A stretch of 64,000 nt of DNA from Diabrotica undecimpunctata (GCF_040954645.1 NC_092813.1:14858136-14922135); one strand, 5' to 3'; numbered from the stretch's first letter, positions 31,870 to 44,061 are shown. Numbers and translations are program-made. Notes: generated from the letters alone by a model not told the origin.

Positions 31870-34800
31870 ATGACTAATTCATTTATAGTGCAATGGAACA
31901 TAAATGGGTTTTATACCCATTATGAATATTTAAAACTACTAATCGGCGAGCTTTCCCCTTTAATTCTTTATCTTCAAGAAACCCACTTTAAACAAAATAA
32001 CATAAATTTAAAAATTTTTAATGTTTTAAAAAAAATCGAATAGCTCAACAAGCTAGTGGTGGAGTAGCTATTTTCACCAGAATTGATTTGGAAGCTAAAC
32101 CGATCGCGCTAAGTACTAATCTTGAAGCTGTAGCAGTCTCTATTACCTATCATAAAAAGATTCACATATGTAACATTTATTTACCATACCCTAGTAATCT
32201 AGATATGCACGAATTAAATAATTTTATAGACCAAATTCCACATCCTAAATTAATTTTAAGAGATATAAACTGCCACCACCCGGCATGGGGAAGTCACAAA
32301 ACTGATAAATACGGTAACTTATTGAAAAACTTAATTGATTGTTCTGATTTATTGTTACTTAATACAGGGAATCCAACTAGATTTAATTCTTATTACGGTT
32401 CATTTTCCACCATTGATATATCCTTATGCAGTCAATCACTCTGAACTACATTGTCATGAAACACTTTGAACTCATTATATAATAGTGACCACTTTCCAAT
32501 TTCTATAACATCAGATCACATTCATCCCCCTTGATTTCCCAATATATCAGTCCTGGAAATTAAAAAATGCAAATTGGGCATCCTATCAATCCTATATCAA
32601 TAATAAACTTGAAAATTTCCATTTAAGCAATGATATAAACTATGATATCACCTCTTTAAATAATATTATTATAGAAGCAGCTTTAGAAAATATAGGAAAG
32701 ACAAAACCCTGTAAAAGCAACCCGTACCTTAAAAAACATAATACAGACCAAAACTTACTTAATTTTAAAAAACTCAGAGCTGAATCAAGATATCTTATGA
32801 AAAAAAGCAAAAAAGATACTTGGAAAGACTACGTATCGTCCATAAATTCGGAAACTTAAAGGTACCAACTCCTTTAGGCATATCAATGCACTAACATATA
32901 ATAATGAGATCATCACCTGTAAAAAAGCTATTGGTGAATCTTTAGCCGAAGTTTACCAAGAAAATTCTAGCGACCAAAATATAACGCCGCAATTATTATT
33001 TCATAAACAAAATATAGAATCAGTTGAAATCGTTGATAAGGAATCTGGTGATCCATTAAATGCTACCATAACTCTTCAAGAACTAGAATACTCTATTGTA
33101 AACTCCAAAAATACATCCCCAGGACATGATGATATTCCACCAATATTCATAAAACACCTACCTTTCAGAGCAAAAATAATATTGTTAGATTTATTCAATA
33201 CCTGTTTTTTAAATCATAAATTCCCAAAACCCTGGTCTCAGTCAATAACTATTCCCATTATTAAACCCAATAAGCCCGAAGATATACCCTCATCGTACCG
33301 TCCTATTTCTCTCACATGCAGCATGTGCAAAATACTGGAAAAAATTCTAAATCTCCGTCTAACATGGCATTTAGACACAAAAGATCTCCTTACCCCATTT
33401 CAGAGTGGTTTTCGCAAGGGACGGTCTACATTAGATAATCATATTTCACTGCAAATCTCAATCAATGAAGCCTTTGCAAACAATCAGAAGTTGATTGCAA
33501 TATTCTTTGACATAACCCAGGCTTTTGATAGGACATGGGAACACTCTATATTAGCAACACTTAATAATTATGGAATTCAAGGTAACATGCTTGCTTTTAT
33601 AAAAAAAATCTTAAGTAATCGTTCTATACAAGTTAGAATAAATGGAATCATAAGTTCTCCAAAAATGCTAGATAATGGAATCCCTCAAGGATCCATTTTA
33701 ATTCCAGCCCTATTTTTAGTGGCTTTTAATAGCATCATAAATGTAATCAGAGCTCCTATTAAAGCTAGCATTTACGCGGATGATATTGTTATTTACACCA
33801 AATCTAATAACCTAGTTTCAGCAACAAATATATTACAACTTATGTTAAATCGACTTTAAAATTGGCCATTACAAACCGGATTCAATTTTTCTGCAGAAAA
33901 AACTCAATACGTAATGTTTAGTAAAAATAACACTCACCATACAATTAATTTAAGATTAAATGATTTACCTATAAAACAGTCAACAGAAGTAAATTTTTTA
34001 GGCCTAACTTTCGATAAAAAATTAAATTGGAATGTGCATATTAATAAATTACAACTAGCATGCCAAAACCGGTTAAACATACTTAAAATATTATCTAATA
34101 AATTTTGGGGTGCCGACTGTAAAACATTAATTAACCTATACAATCACTTATTAGAAGTAAATTAGATTACGGTTGCATATCTTACGGTGCTGCAAGCAAA
34201 ATTGCTTTAAAAAAACTAAATAGCATACAATCTACAGCTTTGAAATTAGCACTGGGTACCTTCAGAACTAGTCCTATTAGTAGCTTACAAGTTTTAGCGA
34301 GAGAACCACCTCTATATATTAGACGCCAACAATTATCCCTAAAGTATATAGGGAAAATATCAGCACAGAAACAACATCCAGTATTCTCCCAAATTTGCCA
34401 TCCGAATATTGGTTCTAGAAAACCAACTAAAAATAGTACTCCCCTTATAAAACGAATGAAATCTTCTAACTTTGATATGAGTAAGCTAAATCGATCTCTA
34501 CAAGTCAGTGTAAATTTTCCTCCATGGATAATCCAACCACTTACCATTGATTTAACCCTCACAAAATACCCCAAATCAACTACAAATCCGATTTTCATTA
34601 AACACAATTTTCAGTGATGCCTCTAAAGCTCATGACGGACATGCTGCTGCATACTACTGTAAATACACTACTCACACTATATCCATACCTACATCCATCC
34701 ATCCAATAGAAGGGATCAAGTAATAATTAACCGACTAAGAATTAGACACACTGCACTGACCCATAGATTCTTAATCAACAAAGAACCTTCTCCAACCTGC

Positions 34801-34972
34801 AGAAACTGTTCTCTCCCATTGACGGTGAAGCATATTCTGATGGACTGCCAGTACCACGAAGAAACAAGAAGAAAATATGGAATCTCAGATGACATCAAAA
34901 CCACTTTTACCATAAACACTGACCATGTAATAAATTATTTAAAATATTTACGTTTATATACATCTATTTAAT
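31870..34972 (+). pseudogene. I-element copy 2 ORF2, several lesions
   Basis: ATG at 31870 starts TNSFIVQWNINGFY, the endonuclease opening. A frameshift near 32035 precedes the rest of the endonuclease (AWGSHKTDKYGN, TIDISLCS). The RT frame 33182-33859 has SYRPISLTCSMCKILEK, QSGFRKGRSTLDN, FFDITQAFDRTWE and YADDIVIY. The thumb continues to 34617. RNase H starts SDASKAHDGH and is then cut: about 100 residues carrying the later catalytic Asp/Glu are missing before RLRIRHTALTHRF. A terminal Cys-rich region (CRNCSLPLTVKHILMDC) remains. Confidence 0.82.
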
Positions 34973-35060
34973 GTAAATAAAATGAACTATTGTGTACGTT
35001 ACTCCACTAATAACCCTTCGTGGTTGATGTGGATTATATGTTTTTTCTAAATAAAAAAAA

Positions 35061-35564
35061 AATTGGGAATTGATAATATTAGTTTTGGAAATAATGGGCC
35101 AGCTTATGTCTGGAAAATTGAAATCTCCAACAACAATAAGATTTTCAAGGGATGATAATTCCTCAAGTTTGTTAATAAGCATATTGTCCTGAGTAAGTAC
35201 TGTATCCAGAGGTCGGTATACGCAAACTATACTAAATATGAAAGAGTTTTTAGTAATAAGTAAGTGGATAATTTCTATACCGGGTACGTCTATTATTTTA
35301 TTACTGATGGAAAAAGTATTAATAATTTCATTTGCTAAATAGATGCATACTCCTCCCCCACAATGAGCACCTCTATCTCTACAAAATATAGTAAAATTAT
35401 CAATGTTTATAATAGCATCGGGAATAGAAGAATTAAGCCACGTTTCTGTTAGGAGAATAATGTGAGGTTTTAAAAGTTGAACAGTATACATAAGAAGCCA
35501 ATCCGTAAATTTTGGTGCAGAATTTTTGTATAATATGTCCATATTCTTTTGTAACAAATTATCA
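35061..35564 (-). pseudogene. CR1-like endonuclease N-terminal part
   Basis: Minus strand frame with LLKPHIILLTETWLNSSIP, FCRDRGAHCGGGVCIYLAN, VCVYRPLDT and GDFNFPDISWP, the first half of a CR1/L2-type endonuclease. It is fused in frame to Penelope RT at its N-terminal side (around 35565) and stops at the I-element insertion. Confidence 0.8.
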
Positions 35565-36102
35565 TGAACAATGGAAATTACCCTGTTTTTCATACCCAAT
35601 ACTGTATTATATTTTTGACGAGTGGTGTGGTTTGAAAAGTAATTCATATACCTGCCCGATGCTGTTGGCTTTTGGTACCAATCCAATGTCAGAATATTGT
35701 CATTTGATCTTATTACCTTTGTGTCTAAAAATGGTATACTAAGATCTGTCTCGGTTTCAGTTGTGAACTGAAGATGATGAAAGATTAAATGAATTAAAAA
35801 TTTTTAATATGGTATTGATGTGATAAGATGGAACTGCACATATGATCTCATCGACATATTTATATATAAATGGTAATTCAAAAGTTAATTGTGTGGTCAC
35901 ATTGTCTAAGACATGATCAGTTACAATAATAGCAAAGATAAGACTAATCGGGGAACCTATAGGCGTTTCAAAAATTTGGGAGTAAAATTTTTCATTGAAA
36001 CTGAAATAAGTGTTATCAAAAATGAACCTGAGAATTAGTTAAAAATTACCTTTAGATAATGTCGTGTAGTCTTTTATACGGTTCCAATTTGATTCTATAA
36101 TG
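35565..36102 (-). pseudogene. Penelope-like reverse transcriptase, C-terminal part
   Basis: On the minus strand: NWNRIKDYTTLSK-like start, then FNEKFYSQIFETPIGSP, YKYVDEIICAVP (the YVDD catalytic motif changed to YVDE) and LDWYQKPTASGRYMNYFS. These are Penelope-like RT motifs. Stops occur in the middle (after VHN and before LTLDWY). The sequence continues beyond the CR1-like insertion at 28085. Confidence 0.8.
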
Positions 36103-36364
36103 TATGTGACCATATTTAGTGGAATGTTTGTAAATACGGTCACGGACATTATAGAATCAAATTGGAACCTTATAAAAGACTACATGACATTATCTAAAGG
36201 TAATTGTTTACTAATTCTCAGGTTCATTTTTAATAACACTTATTTCAGTTTCAATGAAAAATTTTATTCCCAAATTTTTGGAACACCTATGGGTTCCCCG
36301 ATTAGTCCTATCCTTGCTACTATTGTAACTGATCATCTCTTAGACAATGTGATCACACAATTAC
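35886..36364. repeat. Inverted repeat of two Penelope RT fragments (~217-bp arms)
   Basis: Arm 35886-36102 (minus reading) and arm 36147-36364 (plus reading) encode the same RT segment (NWNLIKDY...GTPMGSPISPILAT) head to head, separated by a 44-bp spacer. By eye the arms differ at roughly 5-8% of positions. The + arm encodes an open frame 36100-36369. Confidence 0.85.
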
Positions 36365-36369
36365 CTTAG
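36104..36369 (+). pseudogene. Penelope-like RT fragment, plus strand
   Basis: The frame MFVNTVTDIIESNWNLIKDY, RFIFNNTYFSFNEKFY, FGTPMGSPISPILATIVTDH is the palm region of a Penelope-like RT. It has no continuation downstream; a mariner-like remnant begins at once. Confidence 0.75.
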
Positions 36370-36371
36370 CT

Positions 36372-37134
36372 TAATAGGAATATTTTGAAACGGAATGGGT
36401 ACCGTTGTTTTAAAGTTTCAACAACTCAAGAGTTATTAGCCGAGGACAATTTCAAACGCATGGAATTTTGTGAACTGATGATGAATAAACAAAATAATAA
36501 TGAACATTTTTTAAAAATCATTTTGTTTACCGATGAATCGTTATTTTCGTAAAATCGGAAACATAATCCTTCTATCGTATGATATTGGTCTCAGCATAAT
36601 AAGCACTTGAGTATTCCAGTACGAACACAATCTCCCCAAAAACTTAATGATTTTGACAGGTATTTTAGGGGACTACATCGTCGGTCCATTTTTTATTGAT
36701 GGTAATTTAACAGGAAATGAATATTTAGAATTGTTGCAAAATCAAAGTATTCCAGCAGTTCAATTGCTTCCTGTCAATTTTGAGGATATTTGGTTTCAGC
36801 AAGACGCCTGTCCTGCTCACAATACACGAGCAGTTCAAAATTATTTAGAAACCATTTTTGGAAATAAATAAATTTCTTCTCGTGGTACGATCAAGTGGCC
36901 TCCCAGATCACCAGACTTATCCCCAAATGATTTTTTTCTTTGAGGATATTTAAAAGCAAGTGTTTATCGACACGATTTTAAGAGAGTCCAAAATTTAGAG
37001 GAATTGAGGGACAAAATAATTCATCTTTGTGAAAGCATTAAACCGGAACTGCTCAGAGATATGAGAGTATCTTTGTACAGATTTGATTTTTGCTCTGCAG
37101 AAAGAGGCGGAATATTTGAACCTCTATTACGTTG
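36372..37134 (+). pseudogene. Mariner-like transposase remnant (DD41D-like)
   Basis: Plus strand sequence lacks the N-terminal paired-like domains and begins NILKRNGYRCFKVSTTQELL, then FKRMEFCELMM. The catalytic region has LFTDESLFS, FQQDACPAHNTRAVQNYLE and RSPDLSPNDFFL. Counting the stop as a residue, 41 residues separate the second and third Asp, the spacing of the DD41D (rosa-type) mariner group. Stops at about 36550, 36585, 36870 and 36942 inactivate it. It ends near LYRFDFCSAERGG...FEPLL. No TIRs were found. Confidence 0.75.
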
Positions 37135-37482
37135 GATTTTTTTTAATATTAATATTATGTTATTTTTGGAATTCGTTTTTATTTTAATTTTTAGAGGTAG
37201 GTTTTTGGCGAATTGGCATGTAGGTACCCCACCTATGTTTCGTTTTTATACTGGCGGCTTGGCGAGATGCGAGATTTTATTATACGATAATTATTGTTTG
37301 CGTTTGGTAACGTGCCCACGTGCGCAGCAGTCGAAAAGTATCGACTGGAGAGGGAGTCCAGTCGAACAAATGAAATAATTAAAAGAATCGCGACGTTTTA
37401 TTGATACTTACACTGGGTAATTGCAAATCAGATAATCATTGTATAGTTATAAAATTACTATATTCCGCAAAATTAATTCCAA

Positions 37483-37483
<1 letters not shown>
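37135..37483. other. Unassigned; contains a 9-bp perfect hairpin
   Basis: TCGACTGGA and TCCAGTCGA (about 37341-37366) form a perfect stem with a 7-nt GAGGGAG loop. The surroundings (GTAACGTGCCCACG...) may be LTR-like but no pair or primer site was seen. Confidence 0.3.

Positions 37484-37558
<75 letters not shown>
37484..37558. repeat. (TA)n microsatellite
   Basis: About 75 bp of uninterrupted TA dinucleotides. Frames through it encode only Tyr-Ile repeats and are not genes. Confidence 0.95.
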
Positions 37559-37561
<3 letters not shown>

Positions 37562-37931
37562 CAGACTCTAAGTGTACTGTATCCTTTGTTCAATGATTCT
37601 AGGTTCCGCCTCTGTATTTGTTCTCCTCATAATTGTTCATTGAGTTTGTCATAAATTATTGGTTCTTTTTATCGTCGATTAGCAATTAAATGTTGAGTTT
37701 TATTATATTTTTGGGAGATCTTAATGTATAAAGGCATGTTATAGGTAGTTTAAACCACCTGCTAGAGATACAACTTTTTTTCTTGGCAAAATTTCGCTAC
37801 ATTATCCCTTCTTTCGCTTCTTATTTCTCTTGACTACTTTTGCGTTGAAGTTCCCTAATATAAAAGTGCTTTTGTCGTTTTCGGTATGGAATAAAAATTA
37901 TTTTATTTTCCCGTAAAACGATTTAATATCT
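37559..37931. other. Unassigned AT-rich sequence
   Basis: Nothing recognised. Confidence 0.3.
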
Positions 37932-38770
37932 TTTTTTTTATTTAAATTAATGTGTCTCGACTGCAATGGCCATTGACACAAACAATATTGTATACAATAA
38001 TTATTACAATAAATACATGTTACTAATTGCTACAGTAAGTTAATCTATAAGCTTAGAGCCTATGACTAAATAATACAACAGTTTTATCACTAAGATATAA
38101 GTTAAAGGTAAAATACATGGAAAACAAAAGGTCATAATCTATTGAACAACGGAATGTCTTTCAAGAAACCAATTAGGTTAAAGACTTGATCGGGCGAGTT
38201 TAAAACGTCTTTGATATTTGACTTAAGTTTATGTTGCACTCTGTGTTTTGCGTACTGGGGACACTCGATCAGGATATGTTTCACGGTTAATACACTTGAG
38301 CAGATTTGGCAATTGGGCTTCGACTCGGATTTCATTAAATATTCATGTGTGAATCGGGTATGTCCTATTCTTAATCTTCGGATGACAGCTTTTTCATTTC
38401 TAGACATATTTGGAAGTTTAAATTTTTCAACAGTCTGCCGGATCTCATGTAATGCACTCTTGATTGTGTTCCAGTGGATTTGCCAGGTATGATACTGTTG
38501 TTGCTTGAAAATTTGCTTTAGGTCATTACGGATTTGAATGTGTTGAGCTTTTGAGGATTGACTGTTTACACAAGAAGCTTGCTTGGCTGCTTGGTCTGCT
38601 TTTTCATTACCGGGGATGCCGACATGGGATGGTAGCCAGATGATCGTGACATCTACACCTTGAAAAGCGAGTGTATTGTGTGTCCAATGGATTTCTTGAA
38701 CTAAGGGATGCTGAGAGTATAGGCTTTTTATCGATTGTAGTGACGACAGGAAGTCTGTGCATATTGCTTG
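37932..38770 (-). mobile_element. I-clade element 3' fragment (copy 3)
   Basis: The minus strand encodes the end of an I-type ORF2: VDVTIIWLPSHVGIPGNEKADQAAKQAS of RNase H (about 38660-38590), then MSRNEKAVIRRLRIGHTRFTHEYL and the Cys-rich CQICSSVLTVKHILIEC, stopping at 38132. A 3' UTR of about 190 bp ends in a short A tract (poly-T at about 37932-37941). The copy is 5'-truncated near 38770, and the RNase H frame is open across the fragment with little damage. Confidence 0.8.
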
Positions 38771-39944
38771 GTTTTTGATTTAATATCTGATTCTGGTTTA
38801 TTAGCGGTTTCAGAATAGACTTAAATAATATTAAGATTATTCGGTATTGCCTTGATTAATATCATAATTGTCTTACCAGAAACTGGTATAAAATTTGTTA
38901 CCTAGTGATCTGTTATCGGATCTAGCATAATAATGGCTTAGATCGTCATTTTTAGGTTGGTAAAACGTATAATGATTTACTTGAACTTCTCGGTTGTTTC
39001 ATGATCTGGTTTACTTCTATCCACGATATTTATTTTCATTTCATATTTCCAGCCGAAACATTTCATGGTTTGTATTATGCGTCTTTTCCTACATGTCAAT
39101 TGTTTTAACATTTTATGTTCTGACTTTCATTGGCTTACTACAATCGGTTTTTGTTATTTCTCTTTTTGTCCTCGTAAGTATTCTTAGCACACCCGACCAT
39201 TTAAGGTCTGCCACGGACTTAAGACTTTTATTTCTTCTGCCGTAATTGTTTTTGAGCAATATAAAGTGTTTATTTCTCCTTAATTTCCACACCGCTTTAC
39301 AAGCACCATTCTATGGACTCTACTCTGCTGCTTGGTGTCTAATTCATAATCGTAAATTTTTTAACTTCCCGCCCGTGATCAGTTTTGTGTAACCATCTGC
39401 CGCTATTCAATTTTTTTGCCATATCTGACTACCTTCAGTATATCTCCATATCCCATTAATATTTACAGGGATGTTTTTGAGAATAGATTTTTCAAATGTT
39501 AGATCTGATTATGCTTAATATTTTAATCTAATCTAATTGTTATGTACAATTTAAGTTATAATTCTTGGTTACGAGAAATCTTGCCAACAAAAATTTGCAT
39601 TGTAGTGGTATTTTAAAAAAAATAATAATATACTAAAAGGTTTTTTAAGCAAATAATTTTTTATTACTGCTCACTATAGTACAAGGATACATTTAATGAG
39701 TACGTTGTATACGAAACAGCGGCTTCGCGTGTTATAGTGATACTTTGATTTACAAGTTACCGTTGCCAGCTTAATTTAATAGAATTCGAATGGACTTAAT
39801 TTAACGGGGACGTTGCCGGTAACAACATTGATTCAAAATAGACGATATTAACCAACTCTCCCATAAATCACGTACGTAAAGAAAATTTACATTTGTAACG
39901 TTTGAATTAAACCTTAAAAGGAGGATACTTCCAGCCCCCTAACT
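38771..39944. other. Unassigned, no gene seen
   Basis: AT-rich sequence with small frames of hydrophobic composition (for example 38994-39245) that look fortuitous. A GCCGGTAACAACATTG-type segment near 39810 was not recognised. Confidence 0.35.
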
Positions 39945-40145
39945 AAATTATTAACGGTGTAAGTAATCCCCCACTTGTTGGTCAATAGCTACCAGTGAAA
40001 TAACTGACACGTGGTAGGGCAATTCATTGCTATGCAGTTGAAAAATTTACTACGAAGGCGGAAGAGCTAAATTAGTCAACTGTATTGAGACATGAAAAGA
40101 AACAGGATGACTACAACATTAAAGATCTGCATGGCTATCCTTAGT
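39945..40145 (+). repeat. Decayed RTE 5' UTR fragment
   Basis: The stretch CCACTTGTTGGTCAATAGCTACCAGTG...GACTACAACATTAAAGATCTGCATGGCTATCC parallels, segment by segment, the 5' leader of the RTE element at 44640-44820 and the decayed one at 51800-51980. Only the leader remains. Confidence 0.65.
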
Positions 40146-41874
40146 GAAATTTATCATGGATCTGTAGCATTTGAAAATCCCCTCGTATATTTATTAAATT
40201 AAAATCCCCTTAATATATGCATTATAATAACGAAGAATTTTTTCAATGTTTCTTAGTTCGTATCTTTCAATTTAAGACCCAAATAAAATTTCGTTCTTTT
40301 CACGTCGCCGTCGATAATAAATCATTTTATTGTTTGTTTATGTCACAGGCGCAAATTCTTCGATATTTCTTTGTTCAAACCGCCCGATATTGCGTTTTCA
40401 AATTAATAATTTACGTCTTAATTTCCGTTGTGTTTTGTTTATACCCAAAGTGCTTTGTTTATTTCAACTTATGCGATCAATTTTTAAAGATAATTTCGTC
40501 ACTCTCGCAGGAGCCACTGTCAAAGACAGTTGGTGTCCGTGTTAGTCCGAATTTTCTTCAGATTCGTAAATGTGTTTTTATTGTTTCTTTTATTATGGAA
40601 AATAAGTAATTTTGTGGCAGTTTTACAGTTAAAAGGAGGTTTGAAATGTAGGCGATAATAAGCAGATGTATTTGGTTAGTTGAAGCTACGATGGTTCCAG
40701 TTTTTTAAGAAGCCGAGTCAAAGGTGTGTTCCAATACCCCAACTTTCAACCTTAGATTTGTATTCGTCCTAATTAAGAAGTCCAGTTTACAACTTAATGA
40801 GTGATTGTGACATCCAGGTAACTCTTATTGTTTGTTAAATTTTCAAGTAAAGACAGACATTTTTTTAGAACAATAATTGCTTTCGTACCAATTTAAATTT
40901 TTGTTTTCTAAAAAAAAAAATTGTAAATTTTAGGTTTTAACTTTAGCTGTCATTTTAATTGTTGTTTTAAAATTAATGTTAATTTATGACAGCTCGTTTT
41001 AGTATTTTTGATATTGATTTGTTTTGTTTTTTTTTAAAGGTTAACCTCCATGCAATTTTGTAAGTTTATGTTGTATCTCCAACTCGTAGAGTTTGTAAAC
41101 AGATAGGACACATGTAAGTTTTTCTCTGTATTTTGTAATTTGTAACTATTAATATAGTGTTTTATATGTGTCTATTTTGTGTAACTGTTTGTGGCAAGAC
41201 ACAATAAATGTTAAATTTTGTTTTCTTAACATTTTGTTTATTCTTTTTTAACTAACCCTTTTTTGAGTTTCCATTTGAAATAGACATGTTTTGCATTTTG
41301 TTTTTTTGTTCCATATTTTTGTAGTTACCCAAATCCAAACCCCTTGTCATTTACTTATACACTACCCCAGCTCTCCTAACAAACCCTGAGTGCCGTTCTC
41401 ACAAGTAGCGTTTATTTTGCTTGTCCTATCTTTGCCCCAGTAATTTCTACCCCAATTTTGAACCCCATAATCTTACCCTATGGTAGGCAAAATATCTTCG
41501 TTACAAAAATGTCGCCCAACGTGTGAGGCGTTTGAATATCCCTGCACCATAAGTTGTCTTAACAAAGTAAGACAGATTCTTTTCCCCCAAGCCAGATATC
41601 TTTTTCAATTCTTCCCCGAGTTTTTCTGCCATTTATATGAAACCCTGTCTTTCAGATAGTGCCCGAGTTTCCCACAAACAGTTTGTTTATGTATTTGTAT
41701 TAAGATATGTATTTTATATCAACATATGTATTGTTGTTTTTCTATGTAATGTACTGGAAATTTTTGTATATGTATTTTATGTGTATTGCTAAATGAAAGC
41801 AAATATTTTGAGATTGAATATTTAGATATGAATTTTAAATAATGTTTTGATATTGAAATGATTTTTAAAAGATA
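40146..41874. other. Unassigned; possible LTR with tRNA-Lys-like primer site at 41510
   Basis: At 41510-41529 the sequence TGTCGCCCAACGTGTGAGGC differs at three positions from the tRNA-Lys-type primer site TGGCGCCCAACGTGGGGC used by gypsy and others, and it is preceded by CTTCGTTACA, a plausible LTR end. An AATAAA signal lies at about 41201. The LTR start could not be fixed and no gag follows. No other gene was recognised; frames at 40217-40609 look fortuitous. Confidence 0.3.
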
Positions 41875-42179
41875 TTAACAGTAACAAATAATACCGTTAT
41901 TGCTGTATTTATTTTTGATTGATTTGACATACTTTACAGAATAATCGGTTTTTGTAATTTTAGTTTGTTCAGTCATTTTGAGTAGATGTTTGTATTGTTC
42001 GAGTGACTTTTCTTTAAGCTGATGAGTATAGTTGAGTTTTGCCCTTTTGTCCCAGTTGTATTTGTATTTTGCCTTTTGCCCCAGCTGTGTAGATGTGTTT
42101 TCCCCTTTTGTGTCTCCTGTCTTGTATCTGAATGACCACAAGTGTAATACTCGTGATCGGAGATGCTGTTTAGTTTCTG

Positions 42180-42380
<201 letters not shown>

Positions 42381-42386
42381 GAAATA

Positions 42387-43109
42387 AAATAAAACTTAGA
42401 ATCAATTTAATTTTACTACCAAAACGACGGGTTTCGCTTTCTACACATTGCAAAGCATCTTATCAGGTCAAACAATACAAAGTAAATTAAATGCTGAAAT
42501 TGTAAAAAAAGCTCATATTAGGGTGCTGTCTTATAAAGATAAAGTTCAAAAAGGTTATAGTAATTATACCAATATTACGTGTGTGGGTTTATTAATATGC
42601 ATAAAATTGATTTAACAGACAATGTGATAACCCACAAATTGGTAAGAGATAAATTATTGAATTGTAATAAATAAGTAACAAACAAAATACCACTTACATT
42701 CCGGTACAAGAAGTTTAAGTTATTGATTCGTGATACATAGTTCAAACTATCCTGTATTGCTGATGTTGGGTGATCTTCGGTTAATGTTGTAACTGTCTGA
42801 CAATTAATAAGGAAGTTTCTTGAGGGGAGAGATATTAACAAATGAAATAGGAGTAAGGTATATGTGATTGTTTGTTAAATGAAAGTGATGTTTTATATTA
42901 TTTATTTATATTTATTCAAGAGATATATTTTGGAAATATGTGCCAATTTATTGATATTTTTACAGTAAAAGTACAGTTGTGTGACAATGAATTAAATTAA
43001 TTTAAATTTAAATTAATCAGCACCCAGTACCCAGGAGGGTAGAGTATTTTCTGTTGCGAAACCGATCGTTTTGGGTAGTAAAATTAAATTGATTGTGAGT
43101 AAGTCTAAT
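42387..43109. repeat. Inverted repeat pair with GAAACC...GTTTTGGTAGTAAAATTAA ends
   Basis: Segment 42387-42436 read on the minus strand (GCGAAACCCGTCGTTTTGGTAGTAAAATTAAATTGATT, in pieces) matches 43060-43109 on the plus strand with few changes. The two point outwards and enclose about 620 bp of AT-rich sequence without a gene. Upstream of the minus-strand copy is CTGATAAGATGCTTTGCAATGTG, which resembles the conserved boxes of hammerhead ribozymes found in Penelope-like termini. Confidence 0.6.
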
Positions 43110-44061
43110 TTATTTATTTTACCTATTTGAAATGGACTCACACAAGCAACACATTCATGATTTTAATGGAAGTATTTTTTTGTAGTTTAGTTTAGTTTAC
43201 ATTTAGTTTAATCCAATTTTTTGACTTTTAGAGCACCTTTCACTTGTTCTTTTGTCAAAAACTTATTCTCATCCTTAAAGTACTGACCAATTTTAGGTAA
43301 ATTTTATTTTTTTTCATCAGATTTTATTTTTCTCTTTCGTTTTTCGATACCACTTAAGATATTTATTAGAACTAGATATGTTGGTATTTAATTTTCACAA
43401 TTAACTTTACTTTGCCTTTATTTGTAGGTTTAATAAAAATAAAACTACGAAAAATCTAATACACAAATGACCCATTAGCACAGTAATTAAACGAAAAATG
43501 TTTAATACATACTTACTTGCATAAGAATCTAGGACATCCCCTAACACCATACGTCGTTAAACTGCCAGCGCAATAAAAAATGTATTTCAATTAACTAAGT
43601 GTTCATAGACCAGTCTGTGAGAAAATCATTGATTTCATATAAAAGTCTTATATAGATATTTAAAGGTTTTAAAAGTTATATGAGGAAAAACTTATGACAA
43701 ATTCGTGAATTTGCTTTGTTCGTCATCAGCTACCGCTGTCGTCATAGACCTTTTAGAAATTTAAATACCTGTAGTAAAGCAACCAAAGGATTCGTTCTAA
43801 AATTGATCGTTTTTTTAGGAATGTGTTTAAATCTTAATTATTTTTTTGAATTTGTATATTGGTTCTATCTAAAGGTAACTGATTTTAAGTACTTACACAG
43901 AATTTATACCTTTAAGCAAATTTTGTTAAAAACATTATTTCACATATGAGCTCGAGTTTGGGGGACCCTTCAAGGCAGGGGCCCGCGGCATTGTGCCACT
44001 CCTGCCACGCCGTAGTTATTCCTTTGGAAATAAGTGACGTAAACACACAAACAAAAAAAAA
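43110..44061. other. Unassigned; GC-rich island near 43955-44030
   Basis: AT-rich sequence without ORF. A GC-rich patch (GGGGGACCCTTCAAGGCAGGGGCCCGCGGC...CCTGCCACGCCG) stands out from its surroundings and may be a fragment of a DNA transposon; no TIR pair was found. Confidence 0.3.

Larger units (their letters stand above)
30625..35061 (+). mobile_element. I-clade non-LTR retrotransposon (copy 2), inserted in CR1
   Basis: Plus-strand element with ORF1, ORF2 and a poly(A) tail at about 35051-35060. The flanking sequence after the tail, AAATTG, also precedes the 5' end near 30617, a likely target-site duplication. It lies antisense inside the endonuclease of the CR1-like element. ORF1 is 5'-truncated, and ORF2 has stops and an RNase H deletion. 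Confidence 0.85.
28086..35564 (-). mobile_element. CR1-like non-LTR retrotransposon inside the Penelope-like element
   Basis: Pieces in order on the minus strand are endonuclease N-terminus (35564-35061), an inserted I element, endonuclease C-terminus (30605-30052), linker, and RT (29300-28086). It is 5'-truncated at the start of the endonuclease and has almost no 3' UTR. At both borders the reading frame fuses into Penelope protein sequence, so the insertion point in the Penelope gene is visible to within a few bases. Confidence 0.75.

Noticed and set aside
34964..35686. 240-residue ORF as one protein
   Set aside because: It is a chance fusion: Penelope RT sequence to about 35565, then CR1-like endonuclease to 35061, then the I-element end.
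40217..40609. 130-residue frame
   Set aside because: AT-biased, Phe/Ile-rich, no recognised domain; likely fortuitous.
41180..41505. LTR with TGTAAC...GTTACA ends
   Set aside because: The AATAAA signal would lie 20 bp from the start, leaving no room for a promoter; no partner copy seen.
42420..42480. Functional hammerhead ribozyme
   Set aside because: The CUGANGA box is altered (CTGATAA) and helix III cannot close normally, so only a degenerate relative is claimed.
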